From the NCBI RefSeq assembly GCF_025137375.1, contig NZ_CP073720.1:6658501-6722500 (forward strand): a stretch of 64,000 bases of DNA, written 5' to 3'. The notes below the pieces were generated by a model. It saw only the letters and a list, made by a program, of their open reading frames with translations, was not told the origin of the DNA and ran no database searches. The position numbers and the translations under genes were made by a program. Shown here one piece after another: positions 27,319 to 34,834 of this stretch. Position 1 is the stretch's first letter. Every line of letters begins with the position of its first letter. Origin of the DNA: Dactylosporangium fulvum. GTDB taxonomy: Bacteria; Actinomycetota; Actinomycetes; Mycobacteriales; Micromonosporaceae.

Positions 27319-28131
27319 TCAGGCGGGCAGCGGCAAGGCCCGCAGTGTCGCCCACACCGTCTTGCCGAAGCGGCAGGGCATCGCTCCCCAGGCGGTGGCC
27401 TCCGTCGCGACGATGCGCAGGCCGAGGCCACGTTCGTCGAGCGGCCGGCGGGCGTCGGGAGCATGCCCGGCGGGATCGATCATGAACGGCAGCGCCGGGT
27501 TGCGGTCCTGGACGGCGAGGTGCAGCAGCCGCCCGCGGAGCGAGAGGCGCACCGTGAACGGTCCGCCGGAGTGCTCGATGGCGTTGGTCACAAGCTCCGA
27601 GATGATCAGTCGTGCCGGGTGCAGCAGGTGGCCGAGGCTCCACTCGATGCACACCTGGCCGGTCACGTCACGGGCGATGGCCGCCGACATGTAGTCGCCG
27701 GGCAGCTCGATCCGGCGGACCGTCGGCATGGGCACACCGGCGCGGACGGCCGCCCGGGCGGCGTCGACGGTGTCGTGGACGCCGATAGACCGGTCCACAC
27801 CGGTGGCGACGAGCCGCTCCCGCACAGCCGCCCCGGGCGCGCACACCAGCAACGGCACCGGAGGGTCGGCGGCGGCCGCGGCGTGGTATCCGGCCAGGAG
27901 GGTGGACACGCATTGCGCGGCGGGGTCGTCCAGATCGGCGAGGTCGACCAGCACCGCACGCGGCTGTTCGGCGAAGCATTTCCGCAGGCCGGCGGCCAGG
28001 TCCAGGCGAAGCGCGCGGTTCCATCGCCCGTGCAGCCCGACAGCGATGATCGCGTCGTCCACCTCACCGTTGAACGCGAGGCGCGAAGTCTTCACCACAA
28101 CCAGCCTGCCCCAACCACCGAGGACGCGCAT
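27319..28131 (-). CDS. STAS and HATPase anti-sigma fusion (RsbW/SpoIIAA-like)
   Basis: About 270 aa. ATG 28131 is used; GTG 28098 (after GGCAGG) is an equally plausible start. Residues ~25-115 form a STAS-type anti-sigma-antagonist fold (HGRWNRALRLDLAAGLRKC, VLVDLADLDDPAAQ). Residues ~150-270 are a GHKL ATPase of the RsbW class (ARLIISELVTNAIEHSGGPF, DERGLGLRIVATEATAWG, GKTVWATLRAL). Both halves of a partner-switching pair on one chain are common in actinobacteria. It should act in the cytoplasm on a stress sigma factor or another partner. A TAGGCT box at about 28166-28161 may be its -10. It converges on the EEP gene with a 6-nt gap. Confidence 0.82.
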   Translation of the reverse strand: MRVLGGWGRLVVVKTSRLAFNGEVDDAIIAVGLHGRWNRALRLDLAAGLRKCFAEQPRAVLVDLADLDDPAAQCVSTLLAGYHAAAAADPPVPLLVCAPGAAVRERLVATGVDRSIGVHDTVDAARAAVRAGVPMPTVRRIELPGDYMSAAIARDVTGQVCIEWSLGHLLHPARLIISELVTNAIEHSGGPFTVRLSLRGRLLHLAVQDRNPALPFMIDPAGHAPDARRPLDERGLGLRIVATEATAWGAMPCRFGKTVWATLRALPLPA

Positions 28132-28224
28132 CCCGGGCCACGGCTCGGAACCCGCCGCACAGCCTATGCATCTTCCCACCCGGAAAGCATCACCCGTTCG
28201 ACGGACACGAGCGGGCCCGCCTGC

Positions 28225-29021
28225 CTATCGCCGCGGCTCCGGCGCCGGCCGGGTGCTCAGCCAGCCGATCACCGTCAGGTCCTCCGGGGGCGACTGGATG
28301 TCCTTGCCGCCGCCGACGGCCAGCACCAGCACGTCCAGCCGGACGAGGTCGAGCCGGGGGTCGTAGGCCATGAACTCGCGCAACCAGCGGGCGTTCACCC
28401 GGACGCCGCCGAGGCGGACGGTGTCGGTGCCGGTCGCGCGGAGCTTGTCGTGGTTGCGGGACACCTTGGCGACGATGTCGACGCGCAGCAGCCGCAGCAC
28501 GGCCCGCACCGGCGCCGGCAGGTCGCCGGCCACCCGGTGCGCCTGCCAGCGCAGCACCTCCTCGCCGGTGCGGGCGGTCGGCGACAGGAGCACGGCACCG
28601 GCGGCCGGTGCCGTGCCGGCCAGGAGCGCGACGGTCAGGATCGCGCCCTCGCTGTGGCCGATGACGAAGACCCGCCCGGGGTCGACGTCCGGCCGTGCGC
28701 GCAGCGCATCGAGGGCCGCCCGCGCGTCGTCGACGTTGTCGTGCATGCCCGCGGCGAGGAACGTCCCCTGACTGGCGCCGACGCCGCGTTTGTCGTACCG
28801 CAAGCTGGCGATGCCCGCGCCCCGCAGCGCCTCCGCCAGTTGGCGGGAGATGTCCAGGCGCAGGCGGCGGTGGTTGCCGTCGCGGTCGAGCGGCCCGCTG
28901 CCGTTGATGATCAGCGCGGCGGGCGGCCGTCCGTCGCCGGCGGGACGGGTGAACGTGCCGGCGAGCGTCAGGCCCGCGGAGCCGAAGGTGATCGTGGTGT
29001 CGGTCGTGGCGGGCCGGTCAC
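28225..29021 (-). CDS. Alpha/beta hydrolase with an anomalous 5' end
   Basis: About 265 residues with a normal serine-hydrolase core: INGSGPLDRDGNHRRLRLDI, SLRYDKRGVGAS, nucleophile elbow VFVIGHSEGAI, and LLSPTARTGEEVLRWQA. Oddity: no ATG or GTG exists in this frame before the conserved TTDTTITFGSAGLTLAGTF start region. The natural start would be the GTG at 29021, which overlaps the preceding gene's stop (GTGA) but is in the +1 frame. A one-base indel between 29021 and ~28990, real or a sequence error, would restore a perfectly coupled gene. As it stands it needs a non-standard start or is broken. Esterase-like role; substrate unknown. Confidence 0.65.
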
Positions 29022-29362
29022 GACCTGCGCAGCGCGCCGGCGAGCGCCGCCGCGTCGGGCGTGGAGACGACGACGGTGTCGTAACGCTGCCCCCGCAGCG
29101 TGATCCGCAGGGCCGGCAGGCCGCGCCGCACGACGGCGAACCGGCGGGAGCCGCGGCCGAGCCAGGTGCCGATCTTGGTGACGCCCGGCACCGCCAGCCC
29201 CGGTGCGCGCAGGCCCTTGACCGCCGCGAGACCGTCCTCGACGACCTCGGCCGACACGATGGCGTCGCGGGGGATGTCGAGGTCGCCGTGCAGGCCGCCG
29301 ACCTTCTCGGCGACGCTGAGGCGGACCCGGAGACGGTCGGCGTCGAGCGTGACGGTGCCCAT
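29018..29362 (-). CDS. Small conserved protein, probably PH-like fold
   Basis: 114 aa. The ATG at 29362 has a textbook AGGAGG 6 nt upstream. The sequence alternates strands (VTLDADRLRVRLSVAEKVGG, DIPRDAIVSAEVVED, LRITLRGQRYDTVVVST) and ends with a helix (DAAALAGALRRS), the pattern of small bacterial PH-like domains; I know no specific function. It shares a 91-nt divergent promoter region, with a palindromic operator, with the wHTH regulator. Its stop overlaps GTGA, where the downstream hydrolase would be expected to start. Confidence 0.75.
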   Translation of the reverse strand: MGTVTLDADRLRVRLSVAEKVGGLHGDLDIPRDAIVSAEVVEDGLAAVKGLRAPGLAVPGVTKIGTWLGRGSRRFAVVRRGLPALRITLRGQRYDTVVVSTPDAAALAGALRRS

Positions 29363-29409
29363 GATGACCTCCTGATCGGACCATGTCGCAAGTACCATTA
29401 TTATCAGGC

Positions 29410-29425
29410 TTGATATTAATATCAA
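29410..29425. promoter_or_regulatory. Perfect palindromic operator TTGATATTAATATCAA
   Basis: A 16-bp perfect palindrome, extremely AT-rich against this background, centred in the divergent promoter region between 29362 (minus) and 29454 (plus). Such TTGATAT-type palindromes are typical of winged-helix repressors. The wHTH protein starting 28 nt downstream is the obvious ligand, which would make it autoregulatory and controlling the small protein and hydrolase. Confidence 0.75.
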
Positions 29426-29453
29426 ACACGAGATCGTTCGAGAGGATGTGAGC

Positions 29454-29999
29454 ATGGCGACGAGCAGTGCCGACCTGCTGCTGCATCCGCTGCGGCTGAG
29501 AATCGTGCAGTCGTTTCTCGGCGAGCGGCAGCTCACCACCGCCGACCTGCGGCGGCAGCTGACCGACGTGCCGCCCGCGACGCTGTACCGGCAGATCGCC
29601 GCCCTCGTCGACGGCGGTGTGCTCGAGGTGACGGCCGAGCGGAAGGTGCGGGGCACCGTCGAGCGCACCTACCGGCTGCGGGCCGAGCACGCCTCGGTCA
29701 CACCGGACGAGCTCGCCGGCATGTCCGCCGACGAGCACCGGGCCGCCTTCATGGCGTTCGTCGCCGGCCTGCTGGCCGACTTCGACCGCTACCTCGCCGC
29801 CGGCGGCGGCGACCTGCTCCGGGACATCGCCGGCTACCGGCAGGCCGGCTTCTACGCCACCGACGAGGAGCTCACCGAGATCGTCGCGGCGATCAACCGG
29901 GCCGTCCGCCCGTGGATCGACGCCGAACCGGCCGCCGGCCGGCGCCGCCGGATCCTGACGACCGTGCTGCTGCCGGCCACCCCGGCCACCGAGACCTGA
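29454..29999 (+). CDS. Winged-helix transcriptional regulator (ArsR/PadR-like)
   Basis: 181 aa from ATG 29454, with GAGAGGA about 8 nt upstream (GTG 29448 is too close). Residues 5-75 are a winged HTH (LHPLRLRIVQSFLGERQL, TTADLRRQLTDVPPATLYRQ, IAALVDGGVLEV, VERTYRLR). The helical C-terminal part (EHRAAFMAFVAGLLADFDRY, TEIVAAINRAVRPWID) is probably for dimerisation or sensing, with no cysteine metal site, so it is not a classical metal sensor. It is divergent from the PH-like protein/hydrolase genes and shares the palindromic operator with them. Confidence 0.87.
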   Translation: MATSSADLLLHPLRLRIVQSFLGERQLTTADLRRQLTDVPPATLYRQIAALVDGGVLEVTAERKVRGTVERTYRLRAEHASVTPDELAGMSADEHRAAFMAFVAGLLADFDRYLAAGGGDLLRDIAGYRQAGFYATDEELTEIVAAINRAVRPWIDAEPAAGRRRRILTTVLLPATPATET

Positions 30000-30039
30000 G
30001 CGCCGGCCGCGTGCCGACGCGGTGGTGATCGTGTGCGCC

Positions 30040-30440
30040 GCCGCCGGTCCGGCCGGATATGCCCATGCGGTGCGACCTGCACGACTACGGCACCGGCGAG
30101 TTCTCCTGGAGGCGGCCGGCGTCCTGTTCCTCAGCGGTGAACGCCTGCCCGATCCCGAGGCGCTCCTGCGGGAGCGGATCGCCACCGGCACCCGCCCGGC
30201 GGTCTGCACGCACGGCGCGGTGGCGCTGGAGCGGGGCAGCCGGCAGCTCGACCACGTCCCGGCGGCCCGGTGGACGAGGTCCTGGACACCAACGGCACGG
30301 GTGACACGTTCTTCGCCGGATTCCTCGCCGCCCACCTCGACGGCGCACCGCTCGCCGAGTGCCTGCGGCAGGCGGCCCGGGCCGGCGCGACCGTCGTGCG
30401 GTCCGACGCCCTGGCGGCGGCCGGCCTCACCGCCGCCCTG
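30040..30440 (+). pseudogene. Decayed PfkB-family carbohydrate kinase
   Basis: Three consecutive pieces of a PfkB C-terminal half lie in three different frames: MRCDLHDYGTGEF at ~30062, then LEAAGVLFLSGERLPDPEAL through ERGSRQLDHVPAA (to ~30270), then DEVLDTNGTGDTFFAGFLAA with the catalytic GTGD to about 30440. Two frameshifts and loss of the N-terminal half make it non-functional. It follows the wHTH gene by 40 nt and probably once belonged to a sugar-kinase gene there. Confidence 0.8.
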
Positions 30441-30472
30441 ATCCCTCCGGATCGCCATGCGGCGGAGTGCCT

Positions 30473-30500
30473 GCGGCCGCCGAAACTCTCCGGCGGCCGC
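30473..30500. terminator. Hairpin after the kinase remnant
   Basis: GCGGCCGCCG (30473-30482) and CGGCGGCCGC (30491-30500) with an 8-nt loop AAACTCTC. Probably the terminator of the former kinase gene. Between 30501 and 30766 I see nothing else. Confidence 0.6.
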
Positions 30501-30766
30501 GTTCGGGCCCGGCCCCGCTGGACAGACGGCCGCCACCGAGCATCCGGCCACGGTGCTGAACCTCCTCATGGACGTCACCCGGGCTCTTCACCGGTCAGTG
30601 CCCGGTGATGCGGTACAACCGGCAGCTCATGCTGGCGGTCCTGCACGCGAGCACGTCCTCGACCCCCACGGGGATGCCGAGCGGCACGAGCTGATCCCGG
30701 CCCGTTTGCGGACGGCCGGAACGGGCAGCTACGCACACAGCGGCTTCCCTAGGTTGGAGGCGTCAG

Positions 30767-31045
30767 ATGACCATCAGTGGCATCATCTCCGCGCTCATCG
30801 TCGGCGTGATCATCGGCGCGCTCGGACGGCTCGTCGTCCCTGGCAAACAGTCCATCCCGATCTGGCTGACGATCGCCATCGGCATCATCGCCGCGCTGAT
30901 CGGCACCGCCATCGCCCGCGCGGTGGGCTGGGCCAACACGCCCGGTGTGGACTGGCTCGAACTGCTCATCCAGGTCGTTCTCGCCGCCGCGGGCGTGTGG
31001 ATCGTCGCCGGCTTGTACAGCCGCCGTCGACATCACATCCCGTAG
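30767..31045 (+). CDS. GlsB/YeaQ/YmgE-type stress membrane protein
   Basis: 92 aa with three hydrophobic helices and the family pattern: IISALIVGVIIGALGRLVVPGKQ, then LTIAIGIIAALIGTAIARA, and a C-terminal helix (LLIQVVLAAAGVWIVAGLY) with a basic RRRHH tail. GGAGG lies 7 nt before the ATG and TAGGTT just upstream may be the -10. Members are small general-stress membrane proteins (often called transglycosylase-associated); the molecular role is unknown. Monocistronic. Confidence 0.88.
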   Translation: MTISGIISALIVGVIIGALGRLVVPGKQSIPIWLTIAIGIIAALIGTAIARAVGWANTPGVDWLELLIQVVLAAAGVWIVAGLYSRRRHHIP

Positions 31046-31089
31046 CGACACAACCACATCCTCAACCAGGGGTGCGGCGCGGTACCGTC

Positions 31090-31500
31090 GGGTATCGCGC
31101 CACCCGCTCCCCCACTTCCTGACGGCGCGAGCCGACCGGGTGGAACGCCAAGTGGTGGCGGGGACGAGGTTCGCCCGGCCGGCCGCGCGGAGCTCGACGA
31201 GCCCGGCCCGGGCGACGTCCTGGTTGTCGAGCAGCCGTACCGAGCTCGGCCGGTCCAGGCCACGCACTCCAGCAGCCCGTCGGCGACCCGGAACGACCCG
31301 CGCACATGGGACGGCAGGTATTCGTCGGGGATGATCCGCAGCACCGCGTGGCGCAGCAGTTCGTCCACGGAGAGCCGCGCGTCGCCCGGCCCCGGCGCGC
31401 CCAGCTCGGCGAAGTGGTCCGCGACGAGCACCGGCCACTGCCCGATCCGCGCGAGGTTGTCCAGCGGCCAGTGCCCGCCGGTCCGGATCCATCAGCACCG
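31090..31500 (-). pseudogene. Frameshifted gene remnant, unknown family
   Basis: On the minus strand a protein-like segment (LVADHFAELG, LSVDELLRHAVLRIIPDEYL, SHVRGSFRVADGLLECVAWT) is readable from ~31480 to 31255. It then continues in another frame (SSVRLLDNQDVARAGLVELR, AAGRANLVP) to about 31150. Codon use is normal on both sides, so one indel near 31250 explains the break. The N-terminus is missing. I do not recognise the family. Confidence 0.45.
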
Positions 31501-31520
31501 GCGAACCCCGTCCGAGCTGT

Positions 31521-31539
31521 TATACTCTACAGCGTAGAG
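31521..31539 (+). promoter_or_regulatory. TetR-type operator overlapping the -10 of the NTF2-like gene
   Basis: CTCTAC-AGC-GTAGAG is a perfect dyad at 31525-31539, overlapping TATACT (31521-31526), the likely -10 box, 26 nt before the start codon. CTCTAC..GTAGAG dyads are typical TetR-family operators. No TetR gene is nearby, so a distant regulator is implied. Confidence 0.65.
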
Positions 31540-31564
31540 AGTAATGTCGGCTCGAAGGAGACCC

Positions 31565-32023
31565 ATGACCGAGCAGAGTCCGTATACGGCCGCCGGATTC
31601 ACGCCCAGCGAGGAAGAGGTACAACTCCTCCTGGCGTGGTTCGCCGAATACGACGCCCACGTCGAGCACGGTCGTGTGGCGGAGATGGCCGACATGGCGC
31701 TGTTCCCGCTCGTGGTGATGACGAACGACTCGGCCGGCGAGTGCGTCACCCAGGAATGGGACCGTGCGACGTTCGTCCAGGCGATGGGCATGGCCGTCGG
31801 CGACGGCGACCCGGCCACGCCGAAGCTGGAGAACCACCGGCGGCCGGTGTTCCTCGGCCCCGACCTGGCCGTGGTCGTCACCGACACCACAATGACCCTC
31901 GGCGATCAGGCGCAGCACATGCGCTACGTCGACGTCATGGCCAAGACCGGCGGCCGGTGGCGCTTCAAGAGCATGGTCCAGGCCGGCTGGGGCGACATGC
32001 TGCGCGACCAGCTCGGCGCCTGA
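31565..32023 (+). CDS. NTF2-like (SnoaL-type) small protein
   Basis: 152 aa from ATG 31565, with AAGGAG 6 nt upstream. Cone-shaped NTF2-like fold pattern: a long first helix (SEEEVQLLLAWFAEYDAHVE, HGRVAEMADMALFPLVVM), then strands RRPVFLGPDLAVVVTDTTMT and MRYVDVMAKTGGRWRFKSM with the terminal QAGWGD. Such proteins are small-molecule binders, isomerases or cyclases; the pocket cannot be assigned. An operator-like dyad overlaps its promoter. Confidence 0.78.
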   Translation: MTEQSPYTAAGFTPSEEEVQLLLAWFAEYDAHVEHGRVAEMADMALFPLVVMTNDSAGECVTQEWDRATFVQAMGMAVGDGDPATPKLENHRRPVFLGPDLAVVVTDTTMTLGDQAQHMRYVDVMAKTGGRWRFKSMVQAGWGDMLRDQLGA

Positions 32024-32204
32024 AGAGGCTCCACGGTCCGGCGCGGGCGGTGCGACGGATCACCGTGGCCGCCATCGCGACACCCGCACACCCACGGCCC
32101 GGCGGCCACCCAGCGAGCCCCATCGTGATGGACACATCCACGATGGACCCGCGGACGGGATACCCCCTCCACACGACATTCCGCTCATTGGGGATTAAGG
32201 CTGT

Positions 32205-32410
32205 GTGGGGACCAAGGGGTCGCGGAGGCTTGGTGTTGCTGGAGCAGCACGGAGCCTCCGCGATCATGAGCGATTGGGGGTTGCTGTCGTGGGTTCCGGC
32301 CGGCTTGTGGCCGTGATCGCGGCAAGTTCGCGATCACGAGTGCGGCGGTTGGGCCTGGCCGGGTGGTGCGGCCGAGGTTCGTAGATCAAGGGAAACTTCG
32401 GGCTGCCTGG
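32205..32410. repeat. Intergenic cassette with hairpins (paralogue of 51.99-52.2 kb)
   Basis: From about 32205 the sequence parallels 51995-52198: a GCGGAGGCTTGGTGTTGCTG...GCCTCCGCGATCATG hairpin, then GTGATCGCG (32313-32321) pairing with CGCGATCAC (32329-32337), then GTTGGGCCTGGCCGGGT. Homology continues into the target hairpin of the mobile element (from 32384). It occupies part of the 834-nt gap between the NTF2-like and Hsp70 genes. Confidence 0.75.
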
Positions 32411-32582
32411 GAGCCTGTTGTGCAATTCGGATCCCTCGCGCGTCAACCCCGACAACCGCGCCGATCTTGGAGTTGTGGCCCTTGACAAACCCGGACAAAT
32501 TCGGAGGTTCATGGCGCCACAACTCCAAGATCGGCGCGTAGTTGGGCCGCCAACACTGTCCCAGCGAATTACGCAACAGGCT
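32411..32582 (+). mobile_element. MITE-like element, copy B (complete)
   Basis: 172 bp bounded by inverted terminal repeats: AGCCTGTTGTGCAATTCGG on the left, AGCCTGTTGCGTAATTCGC (complement) on the right. It is flanked by CCTGG (32406-32410) and CCAGG (32583-32587). The inner palindrome arms are 32457-32478 and 32517-32538, 22 bp perfect. It interrupts a hairpin whose outer halves are 32384-32410 and 32583-32610; the uninterrupted version is at 52172-52221. It has no coding capacity for a transposase. Confidence 0.88.
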
Positions 32583-32693
32583 CCAGGACAGCCAGATGTT
32601 TCCGATGATCAAGCAACCCGGGTCAAGCCAATCGCGGAGCACGGCCACCCCGCACCGTGGGGCCACGGACGCCGTAGCCCGACTCTGCGGCCC

Positions 32694-32789
32694 GGCACCG
32701 CAACCCCCGCGCGGCACTACGGCGCGGCACCGCAACCCCCGCGCGGCACTACGGCGCGGCACCGCAACCCCCGCGCGGCACTGCGGTGC
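32694..32789. repeat. 32-bp direct repeat, three units
   Basis: Three near-identical units beginning GGCACCGCAACCCCCGCGCG and ending ..GCACTACGGCGC, just upstream of the Hsp70 gene. The paralogous cassette at 52.3 kb carries related GGCACCGCAGCGTGGCCC units in the same position. Confidence 0.8.
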
Positions 32790-32857
32790 GGCACTGCGGC
32801 CCCGCGCGGGCAGGAACCGGACGCGCCCGCTTGACACGGTTCGCCCGCACGGCTTCG

Positions 32858-34813
32858 ATGGACGCGGTGGAATTGGGCGTCGACCTGGGGACTTCCAGCA
32901 CGGTCGCGTTTCTGCGCCGCGACGACGGCACGGCCGAGCCGGTCCTCTTCGACGGCGCGCCGCTGCTGCCGTCCGCCGTCTACGCCGACCCCGGCGGTGA
33001 GCTGCTCGTCGGGCGAGACGCGCTGCACGCCGCGCGCGCCCGGCCGGAGCGCTTCGAGGGTAACCCGAAGCGGCGCATCGACGACGGCACCGTCTTCCTC
33101 GGCGCCGAGGTGGCCGTGGAGTCGCTGCTCGGCGCGCTGCTGCGACGGGTCGCGGCCGAGGCGCGGCGCATCGGCAGCGCGGCGATCACCAGCAGCACCG
33201 TCACCCATCCGGCCGCCTGGGGCTCCGCCCGGCGGGCCACCCTGCAACGGGCCGCGGCCGGCGCCGGACTCGGCGCCGTGCGACTGGTCCCCGAGCCGGT
33301 CGCCGCCGCCGCGTTCCACCTGCGCCGCCACGGCGCCGAGCCGGCCGACCTGCTCGTGTACGACCTGGGCGCCGGCACCTTCGACGTCGCCGTCGTCCGG
33401 CACTCCCCCGGCTCGGCGACGGCACGGATGGAGGTGCTGTGCAGCGCCGGGCTGGACGACACCGGCGGCCAGGACGTCGACGCCGCGATCGTCGGCCTGC
33501 TGCGCAGCCGGTCCGGCACGCCCGAGCTGTGGGCACGGCTCGACAACCCCGCCACCGTCGCCGACCGGGCCGCCCGGCGGCAGCTGTGGGAGGACGTCCG
33601 CAACGCGAAGGAGATGCTCTCCCGGACGAGCTCGGCCACCCTGTACCTGCCGCTGCTCGACACCGACCAGATCCTGACCCGCGACGAGCTTGAGCAGCTC
33701 GCTGCGCCGCTGATCCAGCGGACCGTCAACGCGATCGGCGCCACGCTGGCAGCCTGCCCGGTGCCGCTGCGCCCGCTCGGCGCCGTCATCCTGGTCGGCG
33801 GGGCGACCCGGATGCCGCTGGTCGCGACGATGCTGCACCGCGCGCTGAACATCCCGCCGACGATCATCGACCAGCCGGAGCTGGTCGTGGCCGCGGGCAG
33901 CCTCGACCCGATGGTGACCGGCCGGCCGGGTCCCGCGGGGCCACCCGCCGAGTGGACAGGCCCGGTGCCGCTCTCGGGCGGCGAGCGTTCGGGCGAGCTG
34001 TATCCCGCACCGATGCCGGCGCCGGCCTCACCGCCGGGGATGTGGCACCCGGTGGCGCCGCCCGCGGTTCCTCAGCCCGCGCCGCACGGTCCGTGGCAGC
34101 CGGCGCCTCCCCAGCCCGTCCCGGCCCAGCCCGTCCCGGCCCAGCCTGTCCCGGCCGGTGCCTGGCAGCCGGCGGCGCCCCCGCCGGCCGGTCCGTGGCA
34201 GCCGGTCCAGCCGACGGCGCCGCATCGGCCGCCGCCGGTCGCGGCGTCACGGCAGACCGGGGTCGCCCTCACCATCGTCGAGCTGCTCGAGCTCACCACC
34301 CCGCAGCACGAGGGCGTGACCCTGCGCGGCCAGCTCCACGGCGGCTACGGTGTGGTCGAGCACGTCTTCCCGACCGACGAGGAAGGCCGCCTGCTCGTCT
34401 TCCCCGACACGATGGCGCTGGCCCGATACGCGGCCCGCGACGCCTCCGATCCGCTCATCGCGACACCGCCGCGGCAGGTCCGCGCCGTCGGCTCCGACGA
34501 CCAGCGGTACAACCTCGATCTGGTCGTCGAGCACCTGAGCGGCCCGCCGGACCGGTGGCTGCCCAGCTTCGTCTGCCGCTGCCGGGACCTGTGCGCACAA
34601 CTCGCCGTGTTCCTCGGCCTGGCCGGCGCGGACGACCTGATCGGCGAGCACTCCACGATCGACCGGGTCGACGCCATCCTGCGCAAGCATCTCGCGGACG
34701 TCACCAGCCGCGGCGCCCGCCGCCGGCTGGCCCAGATCGACCAGGTCCGGCTGGTGGAGGACTGGACCGGCCTGGTGGCCCTGATCGACGCCGCGACTGT
34801 CCGGCCGGGCTGA
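32858..34813 (+). CDS. Hsp70-family ATPase fused to a Pro-rich linker and unknown C-terminal domain
   Basis: 651 aa from ATG 32858 (GTG 32867 is an alternative). Residues 1-350 are an actin/Hsp70 ATPase: phosphate-1 LGVDLGTSSTVAFL, phosphate-2 LVYDLGAGTFDVAVV, adenosine motif AVILVGGATRMPLV. The Hsp70 substrate-binding domain is absent. Instead residues ~355-465 are low-complexity Pro/Ala/Gln (repeats of QPVPAQPVPA), and the last ~180 residues form a compact domain (LTIVELLELTTPQHEGVTLR, EHVFPTDEEGRLLVFPDTMA, SFVCRCRDLCAQLAVFLGLA). Actinobacterial proteins of this type are thought to be regulatory rather than folding chaperones. TTGACA at 32831-32836 may be its -35. Confidence 0.85.
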   Translation: MDAVELGVDLGTSSTVAFLRRDDGTAEPVLFDGAPLLPSAVYADPGGELLVGRDALHAARARPERFEGNPKRRIDDGTVFLGAEVAVESLLGALLRRVAAEARRIGSAAITSSTVTHPAAWGSARRATLQRAAAGAGLGAVRLVPEPVAAAAFHLRRHGAEPADLLVYDLGAGTFDVAVVRHSPGSATARMEVLCSAGLDDTGGQDVDAAIVGLLRSRSGTPELWARLDNPATVADRAARRQLWEDVRNAKEMLSRTSSATLYLPLLDTDQILTRDELEQLAAPLIQRTVNAIGATLAACPVPLRPLGAVILVGGATRMPLVATMLHRALNIPPTIIDQPELVVAAGSLDPMVTGRPGPAGPPAEWTGPVPLSGGERSGELYPAPMPAPASPPGMWHPVAPPAVPQPAPHGPWQPAPPQPVPAQPVPAQPVPAGAWQPAAPPPAGPWQPVQPTAPHRPPPVAASRQTGVALTIVELLELTTPQHEGVTLRGQLHGGYGVVEHVFPTDEEGRLLVFPDTMALARYAARDASDPLIATPPRQVRAVGSDDQRYNLDLVVEHLSGPPDRWLPSFVCRCRDLCAQLAVFLGLAGADDLIGEHSTIDRVDAILRKHLADVTSRGARRRLAQIDQVRLVEDWTGLVALIDAATVRPG

Positions 34814-34834
34814 CCCCGGCCCTCTGGAGCACGG

